The translations under genes and the position numbers were made by a program. DNA of 64,000 bases. Origin: Terrimesophilobacter mesophilus. Its GTDB lineage: Bacteria > Actinomycetota > Actinomycetes > Actinomycetales > Microbacteriaceae. Position 1 is the first letter of the stretch. Each line of letters starts with the position of its first letter. The stretch lies in NCBI RefSeq assembly GCF_014200375.1, contig NZ_JACHBP010000001.1, forward strand, positions 1,550,001 to 1,614,000, read 5' to 3'. This document shows positions 17,962 to 28,110 of the stretch, in pieces. Under the pieces are notes generated by a model. The model saw only the letters and a program-made list of their open reading frames with translations, did no database searches and had not been told where the DNA came from.

Positions 17962-18318
17962 ATGTCAGATGAGATGCCCCAGTCCTTCAAGGACGGAGAG
18001 TTCGGCTACGCTCCGTGCGTCATGCTCGGCGGCCCACTCGACGGGAGGCGCTACAAGCTCCCCATCCTGCCGAACGGTACGGTGCCCGACGGGTTCGGCC
18101 ACCCCCTGCAGCAGCCGCCCGAGAACAGCCCTCTCGCCTACTACTACCGGGCGTATGACGAGACGATCGGTGATTACTACGTCTTCATCTACCAGGGGAC
18201 CCGTGGACCGGGTGGCAACCGTGCGCTCGTTGACACGCCCGTGATCGGTGAGAACACCTGTGAGGGCTACGGTGCCGGCCCGCGCACCGAATCGCGCATG
18301 GCCGAACGAGGAGAATGA
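17962..18318 (+). CDS. Unknown 118-aa protein coupled to ADP-ribosylglycohydrolase
   Basis: This small acidic soluble protein has AAAGGAG 6 nt before ATG 17962. It contains CVMLGGPLDGRRYKLP and a YYYRAYDETIGDYYVF stretch; the latter looks like a beta-strand-rich core common in small actinobacterial proteins of unknown function. It has no membrane segment and no catalytic motif I recognise. Its stop overlaps an in-frame start of the next gene, so the two are translated together and probably act in the same ADP-ribose-linked process. Functional confidence is low. Confidence 0.7.
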   Translation: MSDEMPQSFKDGEFGYAPCVMLGGPLDGRRYKLPILPNGTVPDGFGHPLQQPPENSPLAYYYRAYDETIGDYYVFIYQGTRGPGGNRALVDTPVIGENTCEGYGAGPRTESRMAERGE

Positions 18319-18323
18319 CCGAG

Positions 18324-19811
18324 ATGAGTGAGAACGTGAACCCAGAAGCCCGAAAGGCCAGACAGCTGGATCGCGCGATCGGCGCCGTGCTGGCCTCCGC
18401 CGCTGGCGACGCCCTCGGATCGCAGTACGAGTTCGGTCGCGCCTTCGCCGACGACCGCCAGGTCGAGTTCGGGGTCGGCCACTTCGGGCACGCCCGCGGC
18501 GAGTGGACCGACGACACCTCGATGGCCATGCCCATCCTGCAGGCGCTCGCCCGCGGCGACTCGCTCAACGACGCCGCCACGCTGGGGCACATCGTCGAGG
18601 AGTGGTTCGAGTGGTCGCGCAGCTCGCGCGATGTCGGCGTGCAGACCTCGGCAGTGCTCGGGGCCCTCCACGGCGAATACACCGAGGAGCACGCGCGAAC
18701 TGCAGCCCGCTCGGTGCACGAGCGGTCTGGGCGCAGCGCAGGCAACGGGTCGCTCATGCGCACCGGGCCCGTCGCCCTCGGATACCTGGGCGATGGCGAG
18801 GAGCCAGCGCTCATCGACGCCGCCGGGCGGCTCGCGCAACTCACCCACTGGGAGGACGACAACATCGACGCGTGCGTGCTGTGGTGCCTCGCGATCCGTC
18901 ACGCCGTACGCACGGGCGAGCTCGACATCCGCGCTCAGCTCGACTGGCTGCTGGCCGAGCGGCGCGACCGATGGGCCGGGCTCATCGACGAGGCACTCGC
19001 TCCGGATGCCCACCCGCGCGACTTCACGGCGCAGAACGGCTGGGTCGTGCGCGCGTTCCAGGGTGCGCTCGCCGCTGTCGCCGGTGCCCGCGCTGCGGAT
19101 GGCCGCACCCAGGTGGTGGACGTGCTCGAGCGGGCGGTGCGCGGCGGCAACGACACGGACACCGTGGCCGCCATCGCGGGATCGCTCGCCGGTGCGCTGT
19201 GGGGCGCGAGCCAGGTGCCGCTCGTGTGGAAGCGCATCCTGCACGGATGGCCCGGCGTCGATGCGAACGGGCTCACCGACCTCGCCTTCCTGGCGACGCG
19301 TGGCGGCAAGTCGACGAGCGATGGATGGCCAACGGCGGCACTCCTGCCGACAGCCCAGTTCGTGCACACGCCGGCGCGGAGGCATCCGCACGACGACGGC
19401 GTCTGGCTCGGATCGTTGAGTGCGCTCGCGGACCTGCCCTCCGAAATCGGGGTTGTCGTCTCACTGTCTCGTGTCGGAGCCGAGCAGGTGCCGGAGGGTC
19501 TGGAGAGCATCCGGGTATGGCTCGTCGATCAGCCCGGCCACAACGCGAACCTCGATGGGGTTCTCACGGATGCCGTGGACACCATCGCCGCTCTGCGCGC
19601 GGAGGGCACGCAGGTCTTCGTGCACTGTGCTGAGGCGCGCAGTCGCACGGCGGCCGTGGCGGCACTCTATGCGATCCGTCACTGCGGCGTCGCGCCCGCA
19701 CAAGCTTGGTCGGATGTCGCTGCGGCGCTCCCGCACTTCGCCCCCGCCGCGGAGCTGCGGGAGGCGGTAGCGCGCGTCGCAGGCGGGCACGACGACTCAC
19801 GTCACCGTTAG
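18324..19811 (+). CDS. ADP-ribosylglycohydrolase fused to tyrosine-phosphatase-like domain
   Basis: The protein has 495 residues. The N-terminal ADP-ribosylglycohydrolase (DraG/ARH) domain spans about 10-330, with AGDALGSQYEFG near 27 and the metal-binding EWTDDTSMAM near 60. A second metal cluster appears as GGNDTDTVAAIAGSLAGALWG near 275. From about 350 a compact domain carries VHCAEARSRTA near 432, the HC(X5)R active-site loop of dual-specificity/tyrosine phosphatases. Such an enzyme would remove ADP-ribose from proteins or nucleic acids. I chose ATG 18324 because GAGGAG lies about 10 nt upstream; an ATG at 18315 overlaps the previous stop but has no spacing for a ribosome binding site. 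Likely control is by the divergent NrtR-like regulator. Confidence 0.85.
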   Translation: MSENVNPEARKARQLDRAIGAVLASAAGDALGSQYEFGRAFADDRQVEFGVGHFGHARGEWTDDTSMAMPILQALARGDSLNDAATLGHIVEEWFEWSRSSRDVGVQTSAVLGALHGEYTEEHARTAARSVHERSGRSAGNGSLMRTGPVALGYLGDGEEPALIDAAGRLAQLTHWEDDNIDACVLWCLAIRHAVRTGELDIRAQLDWLLAERRDRWAGLIDEALAPDAHPRDFTAQNGWVVRAFQGALAAVAGARAADGRTQVVDVLERAVRGGNDTDTVAAIAGSLAGALWGASQVPLVWKRILHGWPGVDANGLTDLAFLATRGGKSTSDGWPTAALLPTAQFVHTPARRHPHDDGVWLGSLSALADLPSEIGVVVSLSRVGAEQVPEGLESIRVWLVDQPGHNANLDGVLTDAVDTIAALRAEGTQVFVHCAEARSRTAAVAALYAIRHCGVAPAQAWSDVAAALPHFAPAAELREAVARVAGGHDDSRHR

Positions 19812-19852
19812 TTCCAATACGCCCGCTTCGCAGGCCACTCGATCACAGGAGA

Positions 19853-19896
19853 GTCGCTGGTTGAGTAGACGCCATCGGCGGCATATCGAAGCCACC
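19853..19896 (+). repeat. Dispersed GGTTGAGTAG...TATCGAAGCC element, copy B
   Basis: This starts GTCGCTGGTTGAGTAG, has a palindromic CGCC...GGCG centre, and ends CATATCGAAGCCACC. It is nearly identical to copy A and lies about 40 bases after the ADP-ribosylglycohydrolase stop, outside any gene. It could form a hairpin and help end transcription, but there is no T run. Confidence 0.72.
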
Positions 19897-19989
19897 TTGG
19901 AGTATCTCTGACAGGAATGATTGCCTCTTCAGATGCTTACGGTGTCAGAGGTTCGTGGTCTACTCTCGGTATCCAAGGGAGAGGTAGAG

Positions 19990-20187
19990 ATGGGCACGGT
20001 ACGGTATCCCACGAGCGAGGAGCTTGAGTCGCGGCGCGAGGAGATCATCGCGTCGATCGGTCGTTCCGAACGGGACCTTCGCGCGGCCGGTGAGTCTGGC
20101 ACGATCTCGGGTGACGAGTATGAGGCGCTGTCCGAACTCGATGTCATCGGCTTTCTTCTTGGCGAGGACAAAGTCGAAGTCGCATAG
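19990..20187 (+). CDS. Small 65-aa helical protein, upstream partner of 20187 gene
   Basis: I start this at ATG 19990 (MGTVRYPTSEELESRREEI), with AAGGGAGAGG a few bases upstream; a longer start at 19924 has no such support. The product is short, acidic and predicted helical (SRREEIIASIGRSERDLRAA), with no recognised domain. Its stop TAG shares one base with the GTG start of the next gene, so the two are coupled. Size, charge and coupling resemble the antitoxin side of a type II toxin-antitoxin pair, but no known antitoxin fold is evident. Confidence 0.62.
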   Translation: MGTVRYPTSEELESRREEIIASIGRSERDLRAAGESGTISGDEYEALSELDVIGFLLGEDKVEVA

Positions 20188-20894
20188 TGCCGTCGGATTT
20201 GGCGACGCGGGCATCGTCATTCGCGGCCGAACTCGGAGCGATGCTGCAGGCATGCCTGCCGAAGGCTCCCGGCGTTGATGCCCGAGGCGCGGGCAATCGA
20301 TTCGTTGTCCAGCCGACCGACAATGTGGGGCAACGGACTCAAGTCCCACTCTTCGTCGACGGAAAGCAACTAGCGTCGCTCGACTTCACCATGTATCTGG
20401 ATCTTGATTGGTCGGACACCTACCTGAAGAACGTGCGGACCGACATTTCAGTGTTCTCGATTCTCGACCGGCAACCGCTGTTTCACCTCGACTACAGGGC
20501 CGACATGAGCAAAGCGCCCCGCGCACACTGGCAGTTCCACGCGGAGCGTGGATCGCTCACCCACCTGCTCACTCTCGCGCATGAGCATCGGCCTAAGGAC
20601 GCCAAGAATCCGCACACGCTATCGAAGCTCCACTTTCCTGTTGGCGGTGAACGGTTCCGGCCTTGCCTCGAAGATGTGGTGCAATTTCTCATCGAGGAAT
20701 GCGGTGTTGATCGTCGGAGAAGGTGGCGCGCCGCAGTAGATGCGGGGCGCGAGGAGTGGCGTCGGCTTCAGTTCCGTACCGCGGTTCGCGATCTTCAGGA
20801 AGATGCGGCCGAGGTCTTGCGTCGTGAAGGCTGGAAGGTTACGGCGCCGAAGACATTGACTTCCCAAGCCGCATCGACCTTGCGGAACTGGTGA
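20187..20894 (+). CDS. Unknown 235-aa protein, coupled to small upstream gene
   Basis: The GTG start at 20187 overlaps the upstream TAG by one base. The protein is mixed alpha/beta, with aromatic and histidine-containing strands (FSILDRQPLFHLDYRAD, HWQFHAERG), then a conserved-looking LHFPVGGERFRPCLEDV and an arginine-rich helical C-terminus. No signal peptide or membrane segment is seen. I do not recognise the family. The genomic setting (defence-like island, small acidic partner upstream) makes a toxin or phage-sensing role possible, but that is inference only. Confidence 0.65.
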   Translation: MPSDLATRASSFAAELGAMLQACLPKAPGVDARGAGNRFVVQPTDNVGQRTQVPLFVDGKQLASLDFTMYLDLDWSDTYLKNVRTDISVFSILDRQPLFHLDYRADMSKAPRAHWQFHAERGSLTHLLTLAHEHRPKDAKNPHTLSKLHFPVGGERFRPCLEDVVQFLIEECGVDRRRRWRAAVDAGREEWRRLQFRTAVRDLQEDAAEVLRREGWKVTAPKTLTSQAASTLRNW

Positions 20895-20969
20895 GCCTAT
20901 CCGCTGCCCACACCTCCCCGCCATAATGTCTTCAGGCTCGCAATCAAGGGCCGAAAAGGAAAAAGGGCG

Positions 20970-22190
20970 ATGAGCGACGAGATTCAAATCATCAGCGACG
21001 GTGATGGTCTCGCGATCATCGGCGATCCGAAGGCAGTCGACACCTTTCTGCGCGCGGAAGGCCTCACGTCTCAGCAGTTGGACTTGCCGCGACTCAGCCA
21101 GGCACTGAGGGCCGGGTCTCAGGTTGCGAGCGCTGCCTCTGCTCTCGCTTCCGGTTCAGGTCGATGGGTGAAGCTGACGGAGGGGTCCGTTCAGAAGATC
21201 AATGCTTTTGGACTCATGAAAGGCTCGACGCCCGGCCTCAGCAGGGGTGTCGTCCAAGCAGGTAATGGAAAGATCAAGGGCATCGTCGAGTTCACGTCGG
21301 GCTCGCTCACCAATCCCGCCTTCCTCGCCGGCGTCGGCGGCCTGATGGCGCAGATGGCCATGCAGCAGGCCATGGACGAGATCACCGAATACCTGGCTAC
21401 GATCGACGCCAAGGTGGACGACATTCTGCGCGCCCAGAAGGATGCCGTGCTCGCCGACATGATCGGCGCGGGAATGGCGCTCGACGAAGCCATGACCTTG
21501 CGCGCCCAGGTCGGACGGGTGTCGGAAGTGACCTGGTCAAAGATCCAGACGACGTCGATGATCGTCGCGCGAACGCAGGCCTACGCACTCCGCCAGCTCG
21601 ATGCACTCGCGGACAAAGTAGAAAAGAAGAACAAGGCTGACGACCTTGCCAAGGCGTCGAAGAATGCCGAAGCGAAGGTTGTCGAGTGGCTCGCCGTTCT
21701 CGCCCGCTGTGTTCAACTTCAAGATGCCTTCACCGTCTTGGAGCTCGATCGAGTTCTGGACGCCTCGCCCGGCGACTGGGAGCAGCATCGGGTCGCCCTG
21801 AAGGACGCCCGCCAGACGCGCCTCGAGCTCATTGCGAACAGCACGCGCTCTCTCATGTCGCGGCTCGATGCGGCCGTTGGCGTCGCGAACGCGCAAGTTC
21901 TCCTCCATCCCATTGCACCGCGGGCGGTTGCAGTTTCGACCAACGAGGTGGGCCAGCGTGTCCTTGCGTTCAACGAAATCCTGGGAATCGAGTCAAGCCG
22001 GGACGCCTTGGAGGCAAAGCGCTGGCGCGAGGCGGCCACCGAAGTGAGGGACGGGGTAGTTGCCGCTGGCGCAGAGGGCGTGGAGACGGCAAGGCGCATC
22101 GGCGGTGCGACCTTCAATCGGGCGAGAACCTTGACGGAGAAAGTCGCGAAAGAGGTCTCCGACCGCACCCGGCCGCCTCGAGAGCGGTAG
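20970..22190 (+). CDS. Unknown 406-aa protein with central hydrophobic and coiled-coil segments
   Basis: The N-terminal 60 residues look like a small alpha/beta domain (IISDGDGLAIIGDPKAVDTF). A Gly/Ala/Met-rich segment near 110-130 (FLAGVGGLMAQMAMQQAM) could insert in a membrane, and long helices follow (about 130-300), with a charged stretch LADKVEKKNKADDLAKASKN suggesting coiled coil. The C-terminus is basic. Layouts with a glycine-rich hydrophobic segment between helices occur in membrane-active effectors, but I have no family match. A GGGCG stretch precedes ATG 20970 closely. It is the last larger gene of the accessory region. Confidence 0.7.
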   Translation: MSDEIQIISDGDGLAIIGDPKAVDTFLRAEGLTSQQLDLPRLSQALRAGSQVASAASALASGSGRWVKLTEGSVQKINAFGLMKGSTPGLSRGVVQAGNGKIKGIVEFTSGSLTNPAFLAGVGGLMAQMAMQQAMDEITEYLATIDAKVDDILRAQKDAVLADMIGAGMALDEAMTLRAQVGRVSEVTWSKIQTTSMIVARTQAYALRQLDALADKVEKKNKADDLAKASKNAEAKVVEWLAVLARCVQLQDAFTVLELDRVLDASPGDWEQHRVALKDARQTRLELIANSTRSLMSRLDAAVGVANAQVLLHPIAPRAVAVSTNEVGQRVLAFNEILGIESSRDALEAKRWREAATEVRDGVVAAGAEGVETARRIGGATFNRARTLTEKVAKEVSDRTRPPRER

Positions 22191-22200
22191 ACACCCGTCA

Positions 22201-22560
22201 ATGCTCCCTGACGACTGGATCGAGCACCGGCGCGAAGGCGACCACGAGCTGGTGGGGTGGATCGCGCCGGACGGCGACGGGTTTCGCGCGTACGACATCC
22301 TGGGGCGGCCCGTCGGCGACGGGGTGCTCGACTGGGTCGCCGCCGAAGAAGCGCTCGAGGTTCGCGGGATCGGGTTTCTTGCGGCGCGGCATCGGCTGCG
22401 GCTGGCCGACGGGAGTGAGCGGCCTGTGCGGATCAGCGAGGTCAACACCACTCGGGTCGTCGTGATCGCCGATGAGTGGGGGAGCGCGTCAGCGGTGGGG
22501 AGTGGGGCGGATGTCTTCGAACTGGGGTTTCCGGCGCCGGGGGAGCTGATGATCGAGTAG
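22201..22560 (+). CDS. Unknown 119-aa acidic protein
   Basis: This small soluble acidic protein is beta-rich, with WIAPDGDGFRAYDILG and RLADGSERPVRISEVN stretches. The compact W-rich start (DDWIEHRREGDHELVGW) resembles small actinobacterial proteins of unknown function. The stop (GAGTAG) falls inside a degenerate dispersed repeat. It lies between the accessory region and ftsH and could belong to either. Confidence 0.6.
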   Translation: MLPDDWIEHRREGDHELVGWIAPDGDGFRAYDILGRPVGDGVLDWVAAEEALEVRGIGFLAARHRLRLADGSERPVRISEVNTTRVVVIADEWGSASAVGSGADVFELGFPAPGELMIE

Positions 22561-22582
22561 GCCGGGCTTGGTTTCGGTACGC
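22551..22582. repeat. Degenerate dispersed element, copy E
   Basis: GATCGAGTAG (22551-22560) is followed by GGTTTCGGTACG (22570-22581), resembling the two ends of the element seen at 13947, 17145, 19853 and 29771 but with altered spacing and orientation. Its TAG is the stop of the 119-residue gene. Confidence 0.4.
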
Positions 22583-22659
22583 GACCTTCGGCCGCTTCCC
22601 AACGAGCGAACGGGCGGTTACGCCCCCAGCAAACACTGGGCGAACCCCTAGAAACACTC

Positions 22660-22674
22660 CGGTAACCTTTACCG
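22660..22674. promoter_or_regulatory. Inverted repeat CGGTAA-CCT-TTACCG upstream of ftsH
   Basis: This is a perfect 6-bp inverted repeat with a 3-base centre, 35 bases before the ftsH start, within the AT-richer leader. It may be an operator or a leader hairpin. A second hairpin-like run (CGCCC...GGGCG) lies just upstream at 22621-22642. Confidence 0.4.
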
Positions 22675-22708
22675 AAGAAAGGTGCCGGGACCATCGCCCG
22701 GATCGCTC

Positions 22709-24706
<1,998 letters not shown>

Positions 24707-24718
24707 TAGGGCGGCACC

Positions 24719-25294
24719 GTGAGCATCGACACGGCGCGCATCCGTTCGGCCGTCACCGAACTCCTCGAAGCCATCGGCGAGGATCCTTCGCGCGCAGGGC
24801 TCGTCGAGACCCCGGCTCGCGTCGCCGAGGCCTACACCGAATACTTCGCCGGCATCGGCCAGGACCCGCTCGAACACCTCGCCCACACCGAGACCATCGC
24901 CGACGCCGGACATCAGCCCGGCGAACTCATCATCCTGCGCGACATCGACTTCCGCTCGATGTGCGAACACCACCTGCTCCCATTCGTCGGCATCGCCCAC
25001 ATCGCCTACGTCCCTCGCGACCGGGTGGTCGGCCTCGGTAAACTTCCCCGCGTGGTCGAAACACTCGCAGCGCGCCCGCAACTGCAGGAGCGGCTCACCG
25101 AACAGGTCGCCGACACGATCGAGCGCGGCCTCGACGCCCTCGGCGTTCTCGTCGTCCTCGACGCTGTGCACGGATGCGTCACCGCGCGCGGTGCACGCCA
25201 ATCGCGCAGCTCCACGGTCACCCTCGCCGCACGCGGCACCCTCACCGACCCGGCCGCCCGCGCCGAAGCGGTCACCCTCATCGGGAAAGGCTGA
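24719..25294 (+). CDS. folE: GTP cyclohydrolase I
   Basis: The 191-residue enzyme converts GTP to 7,8-dihydroneopterin triphosphate, the first step of folate synthesis. The zinc site is visible as SMCEHHLLPF near 80 and a second Cys in GCVTARGARQ near 150. GLGKLPRVVE and the catalytic histidine region are present. Length is typical. The GTG start lies 12 nt after ftsH. It is followed 3 nt later by folP in a contiguous folate operon. Confidence 0.96.
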   Translation: MSIDTARIRSAVTELLEAIGEDPSRAGLVETPARVAEAYTEYFAGIGQDPLEHLAHTETIADAGHQPGELIILRDIDFRSMCEHHLLPFVGIAHIAYVPRDRVVGLGKLPRVVETLAARPQLQERLTEQVADTIERGLDALGVLVVLDAVHGCVTARGARQSRSSTVTLAARGTLTDPAARAEAVTLIGKG

Positions 25295-25297
25295 CCC

Positions 25298-26170
25298 ATG
25301 GCCCGCGCACGCCGAACCCGAGACCCCATGAGCACCGGCCGCCCCTACATCATGGGCGTACTCAACGTCACCCCCGACTCGTTCAGCGACGGCGGAATGT
25401 TCCACAACTTCGACGACGCCGTCGACCACGCCGTGCACATGTTCGAGTCCGGTGCGAACGTCATCGACGTAGGCGGCGAATCCACCCGGCCCGGCGCCGA
25501 ACGCCTCCCGGCCGACAAGGAGAAGGCGCGCGTGCTGCCGGTCATCCGCGAGCTCGTCGCCCGCGACATCCCGGTGAGCATCGACACCATGAACGCCGTC
25601 ACGGCCGCCGCCGCGATCGAGGCCGGCGCAGCCCTCGTCAACGACGTCTCCGGCGGACTCGCCGACCGCGGCATGCCGCGCCTCATCGCCGAGACCGGCA
25701 TCGAATACGTGGCCATGCACTGGCGCGGACACAGCGCCACCATGGACAACCTCGCCGTCTACACGGATGTCGTACGCGACGTCCGCAACGAACTCAAGCA
25801 CCGGGTCGCCGAACTCATCGTCGCCGGAGTGCGCCCGGAGCGCATCATCCTCGACCCCGGACTCGGGTTCGCCAAGACCGCGCAGCACAACTGGCAGCTG
25901 CTCGGCCGGCTGCGCGAACTCGAGACGCTCGGGCATCGCATGCTCATCGGCGCATCGCGCAAGAAGTTCCTCGGCGAACTGCTTCCGGATGGCGCCCCCA
26001 CGAGCGACCGCGACCCCGCCACCGCGACGATCAGCGCGCTCGCCGCGGAATCCGGCGTGTGGGGCGTCCGCGTGCACGACGTCGCAGGAACACTCGCCGC
26101 CCTCGAAGTCTGGGAGGCCTGGAACGCGGGGCGGGCGCCGGCGCCCCGCGCGCTGGGGAGCGGCAGATGA
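25298..26170 (+). CDS. folP: Dihydropteroate synthase
   Basis: The 290-residue TIM-barrel enzyme condenses dihydropterin pyrophosphate with p-aminobenzoate and is the target of sulfonamides. Motifs are MGVLNVTPDSFSDGG, VGGESTRPG, VSIDTMN, LVNDVSGG, DPGLGFAK and GASRKKFLGEL. ATG 25298 has AAAGG about 7 nt upstream; an internal ATG at 25328 (MSTGRPYIMG) is the alternative. Its stop overlaps the folB start as ATGA. Confidence 0.96.
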   Translation: MARARRTRDPMSTGRPYIMGVLNVTPDSFSDGGMFHNFDDAVDHAVHMFESGANVIDVGGESTRPGAERLPADKEKARVLPVIRELVARDIPVSIDTMNAVTAAAAIEAGAALVNDVSGGLADRGMPRLIAETGIEYVAMHWRGHSATMDNLAVYTDVVRDVRNELKHRVAELIVAGVRPERIILDPGLGFAKTAQHNWQLLGRLRELETLGHRMLIGASRKKFLGELLPDGAPTSDRDPATATISALAAESGVWGVRVHDVAGTLAALEVWEAWNAGRAPAPRALGSGR

Positions 26171-26532
26171 CTCCCGACCTGCTCACCCTCACCGGCCTGC
26201 GCGCGACCGGACATCACGGCGTGTTCGACCACGAACGCCGCGACGGCCAGGAGTTCATTGTCGACCTGGCGATCTCCACCGACTTCGCCGCCGCATCCGC
26301 CACCGACGACCTCGGTGACACGATCCACTACGGGGTGCTCGCGGAGCAGGTGACCGCCGCGATCGAACGCGACCCGGTCGACCTCATCGAGACGCTCGCC
26401 GAGCGGATCGCCGCGCTCGTCCTGGAGTACCCGGCCGCGGCATCCGTCACCGTCACCGTGCACAAACCGCACGCCCCCATCACCGTGCCGTTCGACGACG
26501 TCGCCGTGACGATCACCAGGAGCCGCCGGTGA
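26167..26532 (+). CDS. folB: Dihydroneopterin aldolase
   Basis: The 121-residue enzyme cleaves dihydroneopterin to 6-hydroxymethyl-dihydropterin. It shows the family signature TGLRATGHHGVFDHERRDGQ at the N-terminus and the ETLAERIA helix. Both ends are coupled: ATGA overlap with folP and GTGA overlap with folK. Size is normal. Confidence 0.95.
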   Translation: MTPDLLTLTGLRATGHHGVFDHERRDGQEFIVDLAISTDFAAASATDDLGDTIHYGVLAEQVTAAIERDPVDLIETLAERIAALVLEYPAAASVTVTVHKPHAPITVPFDDVAVTITRSRR

Positions 26533-27110
26533 ACGGCCGACACGCTGCGGCGGAACAGTCCGCCGTCATCGCGCTCGGCAGCAATCTGCCCATGGACGCC
26601 GAGGGCATCCACCACGGCCGCGAATCGCTGCTGCGGGATGCGGTGCGCGCGATCGACGCGCTCGACGGGGTGCGGGTGACCGCCGCATCCGGCATCGTGG
26701 AGACGCCGGCCCTCAAACTGCACGGCGTCGACGAGGACGCCCCCAGCTACCTCAACGCGGTCGTGCTCGCGGACACGACGCTCGACCCCGAGGACCTCCT
26801 CCAGCAGCTCCACGGCATCGAAGCGAGCCTCGGCCGCGTGCGCGAGGAGGTGTGGGGGGACCGCACGATCGACCTCGACCTCATCGACGTCGGCGGGATC
26901 ACCCGCCACAACGACACGATCACGCTCCCCCACCCGCGTGCCTGGCAGCGCGCCTTCGTGCTCGAACCGTGGTCGCAGGTGCAGCCGGATGCCGTACTCC
27001 CCGGGCACGGACCGATCGCCGCCCTGCTCGCCGCCACCACCGACCGGGTGACGACGTATCCGGCCGAGCCGCTCATCGACGCGGGACCACCCCTGAGCGC
27101 TGAGCAGTGA
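26529..27110 (+). CDS. folK: 6-hydroxymethyl-dihydropterin pyrophosphokinase
   Basis: The 193-residue kinase activates hydroxymethyldihydropterin with ATP for folP. ALGSNLPMD near 15, WGDRTIDLDLIDVG near 110 and HPRAWQRAFVLEP near 135 are the standard HPPK motifs. The C-terminal 40 residues extend past the usual end without known function. The GTG start overlaps the folB stop, and the gene's own stop overlaps the next GTG. Confidence 0.95.
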   Translation: MNGRHAAAEQSAVIALGSNLPMDAEGIHHGRESLLRDAVRAIDALDGVRVTAASGIVETPALKLHGVDEDAPSYLNAVVLADTTLDPEDLLQQLHGIEASLGRVREEVWGDRTIDLDLIDVGGITRHNDTITLPHPRAWQRAFVLEPWSQVQPDAVLPGHGPIAALLAATTDRVTTYPAEPLIDAGPPLSAEQ

Positions 27111-27580
27111 AGCGCACCCGCATCACGACCCTCGTCATCCTCGGCGTCGTCGGCGCAGCGGGAGGCGCCATCCTCGAACTCCTGCTCGCCACGAACGGTC
27201 CACCGATCGTCAGTCTGCCCATCACGCTCGGCATCGCCCTCGCCGTCATCGGCGGCATCGTCGTCACGCTCGCCGTCCCCATCCGGCGCATGACGCGGGC
27301 GACGAGCGCGCCGCGCGTCGACCCGTTCTATGCGACCAGGATCGTCATGCTCGCGAAAGCCTGCGCCCTCACGGGCGCGCTCATCGCCGGCGTCGGGGCA
27401 GGGGTGCTCGCCTACCTCCTGACCAGGACCGTCATCGAGGTAGGCTCGGTGGCGCAGGCGATCACGACGATCGTCGGGGCCGGAGTCCTCCTGGCCGGGG
27501 GCCTGCTCGCCGAGCACATGTGCCGGATACCCCCTGGCGACGATGACAACGATCCCGGCAAGGAACCGGTGAAGGCCTGA
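27107..27580 (+). CDS. DUF3180-family membrane protein
   Basis: The 157-residue protein has four predicted membrane helices (about 6-28, 36-58, 84-110, 120-140) and a short acidic C-terminal tail. Position directly after folK with a GTGA overlap is the typical place of DUF3180 proteins in actinobacteria. Function is unknown. Confidence 0.85.
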   Translation: MKRTRITTLVILGVVGAAGGAILELLLATNGPPIVSLPITLGIALAVIGGIVVTLAVPIRRMTRATSAPRVDPFYATRIVMLAKACALTGALIAGVGAGVLAYLLTRTVIEVGSVAQAITTIVGAGVLLAGGLLAEHMCRIPPGDDDNDPGKEPVKA

Positions 27581-27627
27581 GCGGCACGCCGCCGGACGAC
27601 CACCGCACACGACCCGCGAGGAATCCC

Positions 27628-28110
27628 ATGGCAGATCGACTTGAGCTCCCCGACGCCACCTGGCAGCGCGTGTCGCCTCGTCTCATCGTCTCCGAGTTCG
27701 TCGGCGCCGTCATCAGCACCGCCATCTTCATCGCCGCAGTGCTGACCCTCACGAACGTCGTCTGGTCGGGCGCGATCTGGGGGGTCGCGGTCGTCGGCGT
27801 CATCGCGATCATCGTGTTCGTCCTGATCCCCCGCCGCGTGCGGGCCATCGGCTATCAGCTGCGCGACGACGACCTGCTGTTCCGCCGCGGCATCCTGTTC
27901 CAGCGGTTCGTGGCCGTACCGTACGGCCGGATGCAGCTCGTCGACATCAACCGCGGCCCGCTCTCCCGCATGCTCGGCCTCAGCGAGCTCAAGTTCGTCA
28001 CCGCCGCCGCCTCCACCGGAGTGACGATCCCCGGACTGCGCGAAGCGGATGCCGACGAGCTGCGCGACAAGCTCGTCGCCCTCGCCGAGACCCGCAGGGC
28101 GGGGCTGTGA
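27628..28110 (+). CDS. Bacterial PH-domain membrane protein (YdbS-like)
   Basis: The 160-residue protein has two membrane helices (about 25-45 and 50-70) followed by a bacterial pleckstrin-homology domain (bPH2), recognised by DDDLLFRRGILFQRFVAVPY and the LVDINRGPLSRMLGL stretch. It is paired with a large PH-repeat protein by a GTGA overlap, the YdbS/YdbT arrangement. The likely role is at the membrane; the molecular function is unknown. Confidence 0.85.
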   Translation: MADRLELPDATWQRVSPRLIVSEFVGAVISTAIFIAAVLTLTNVVWSGAIWGVAVVGVIAIIVFVLIPRRVRAIGYQLRDDDLLFRRGILFQRFVAVPYGRMQLVDINRGPLSRMLGLSELKFVTAAASTGVTIPGLREADADELRDKLVALAETRRAGL

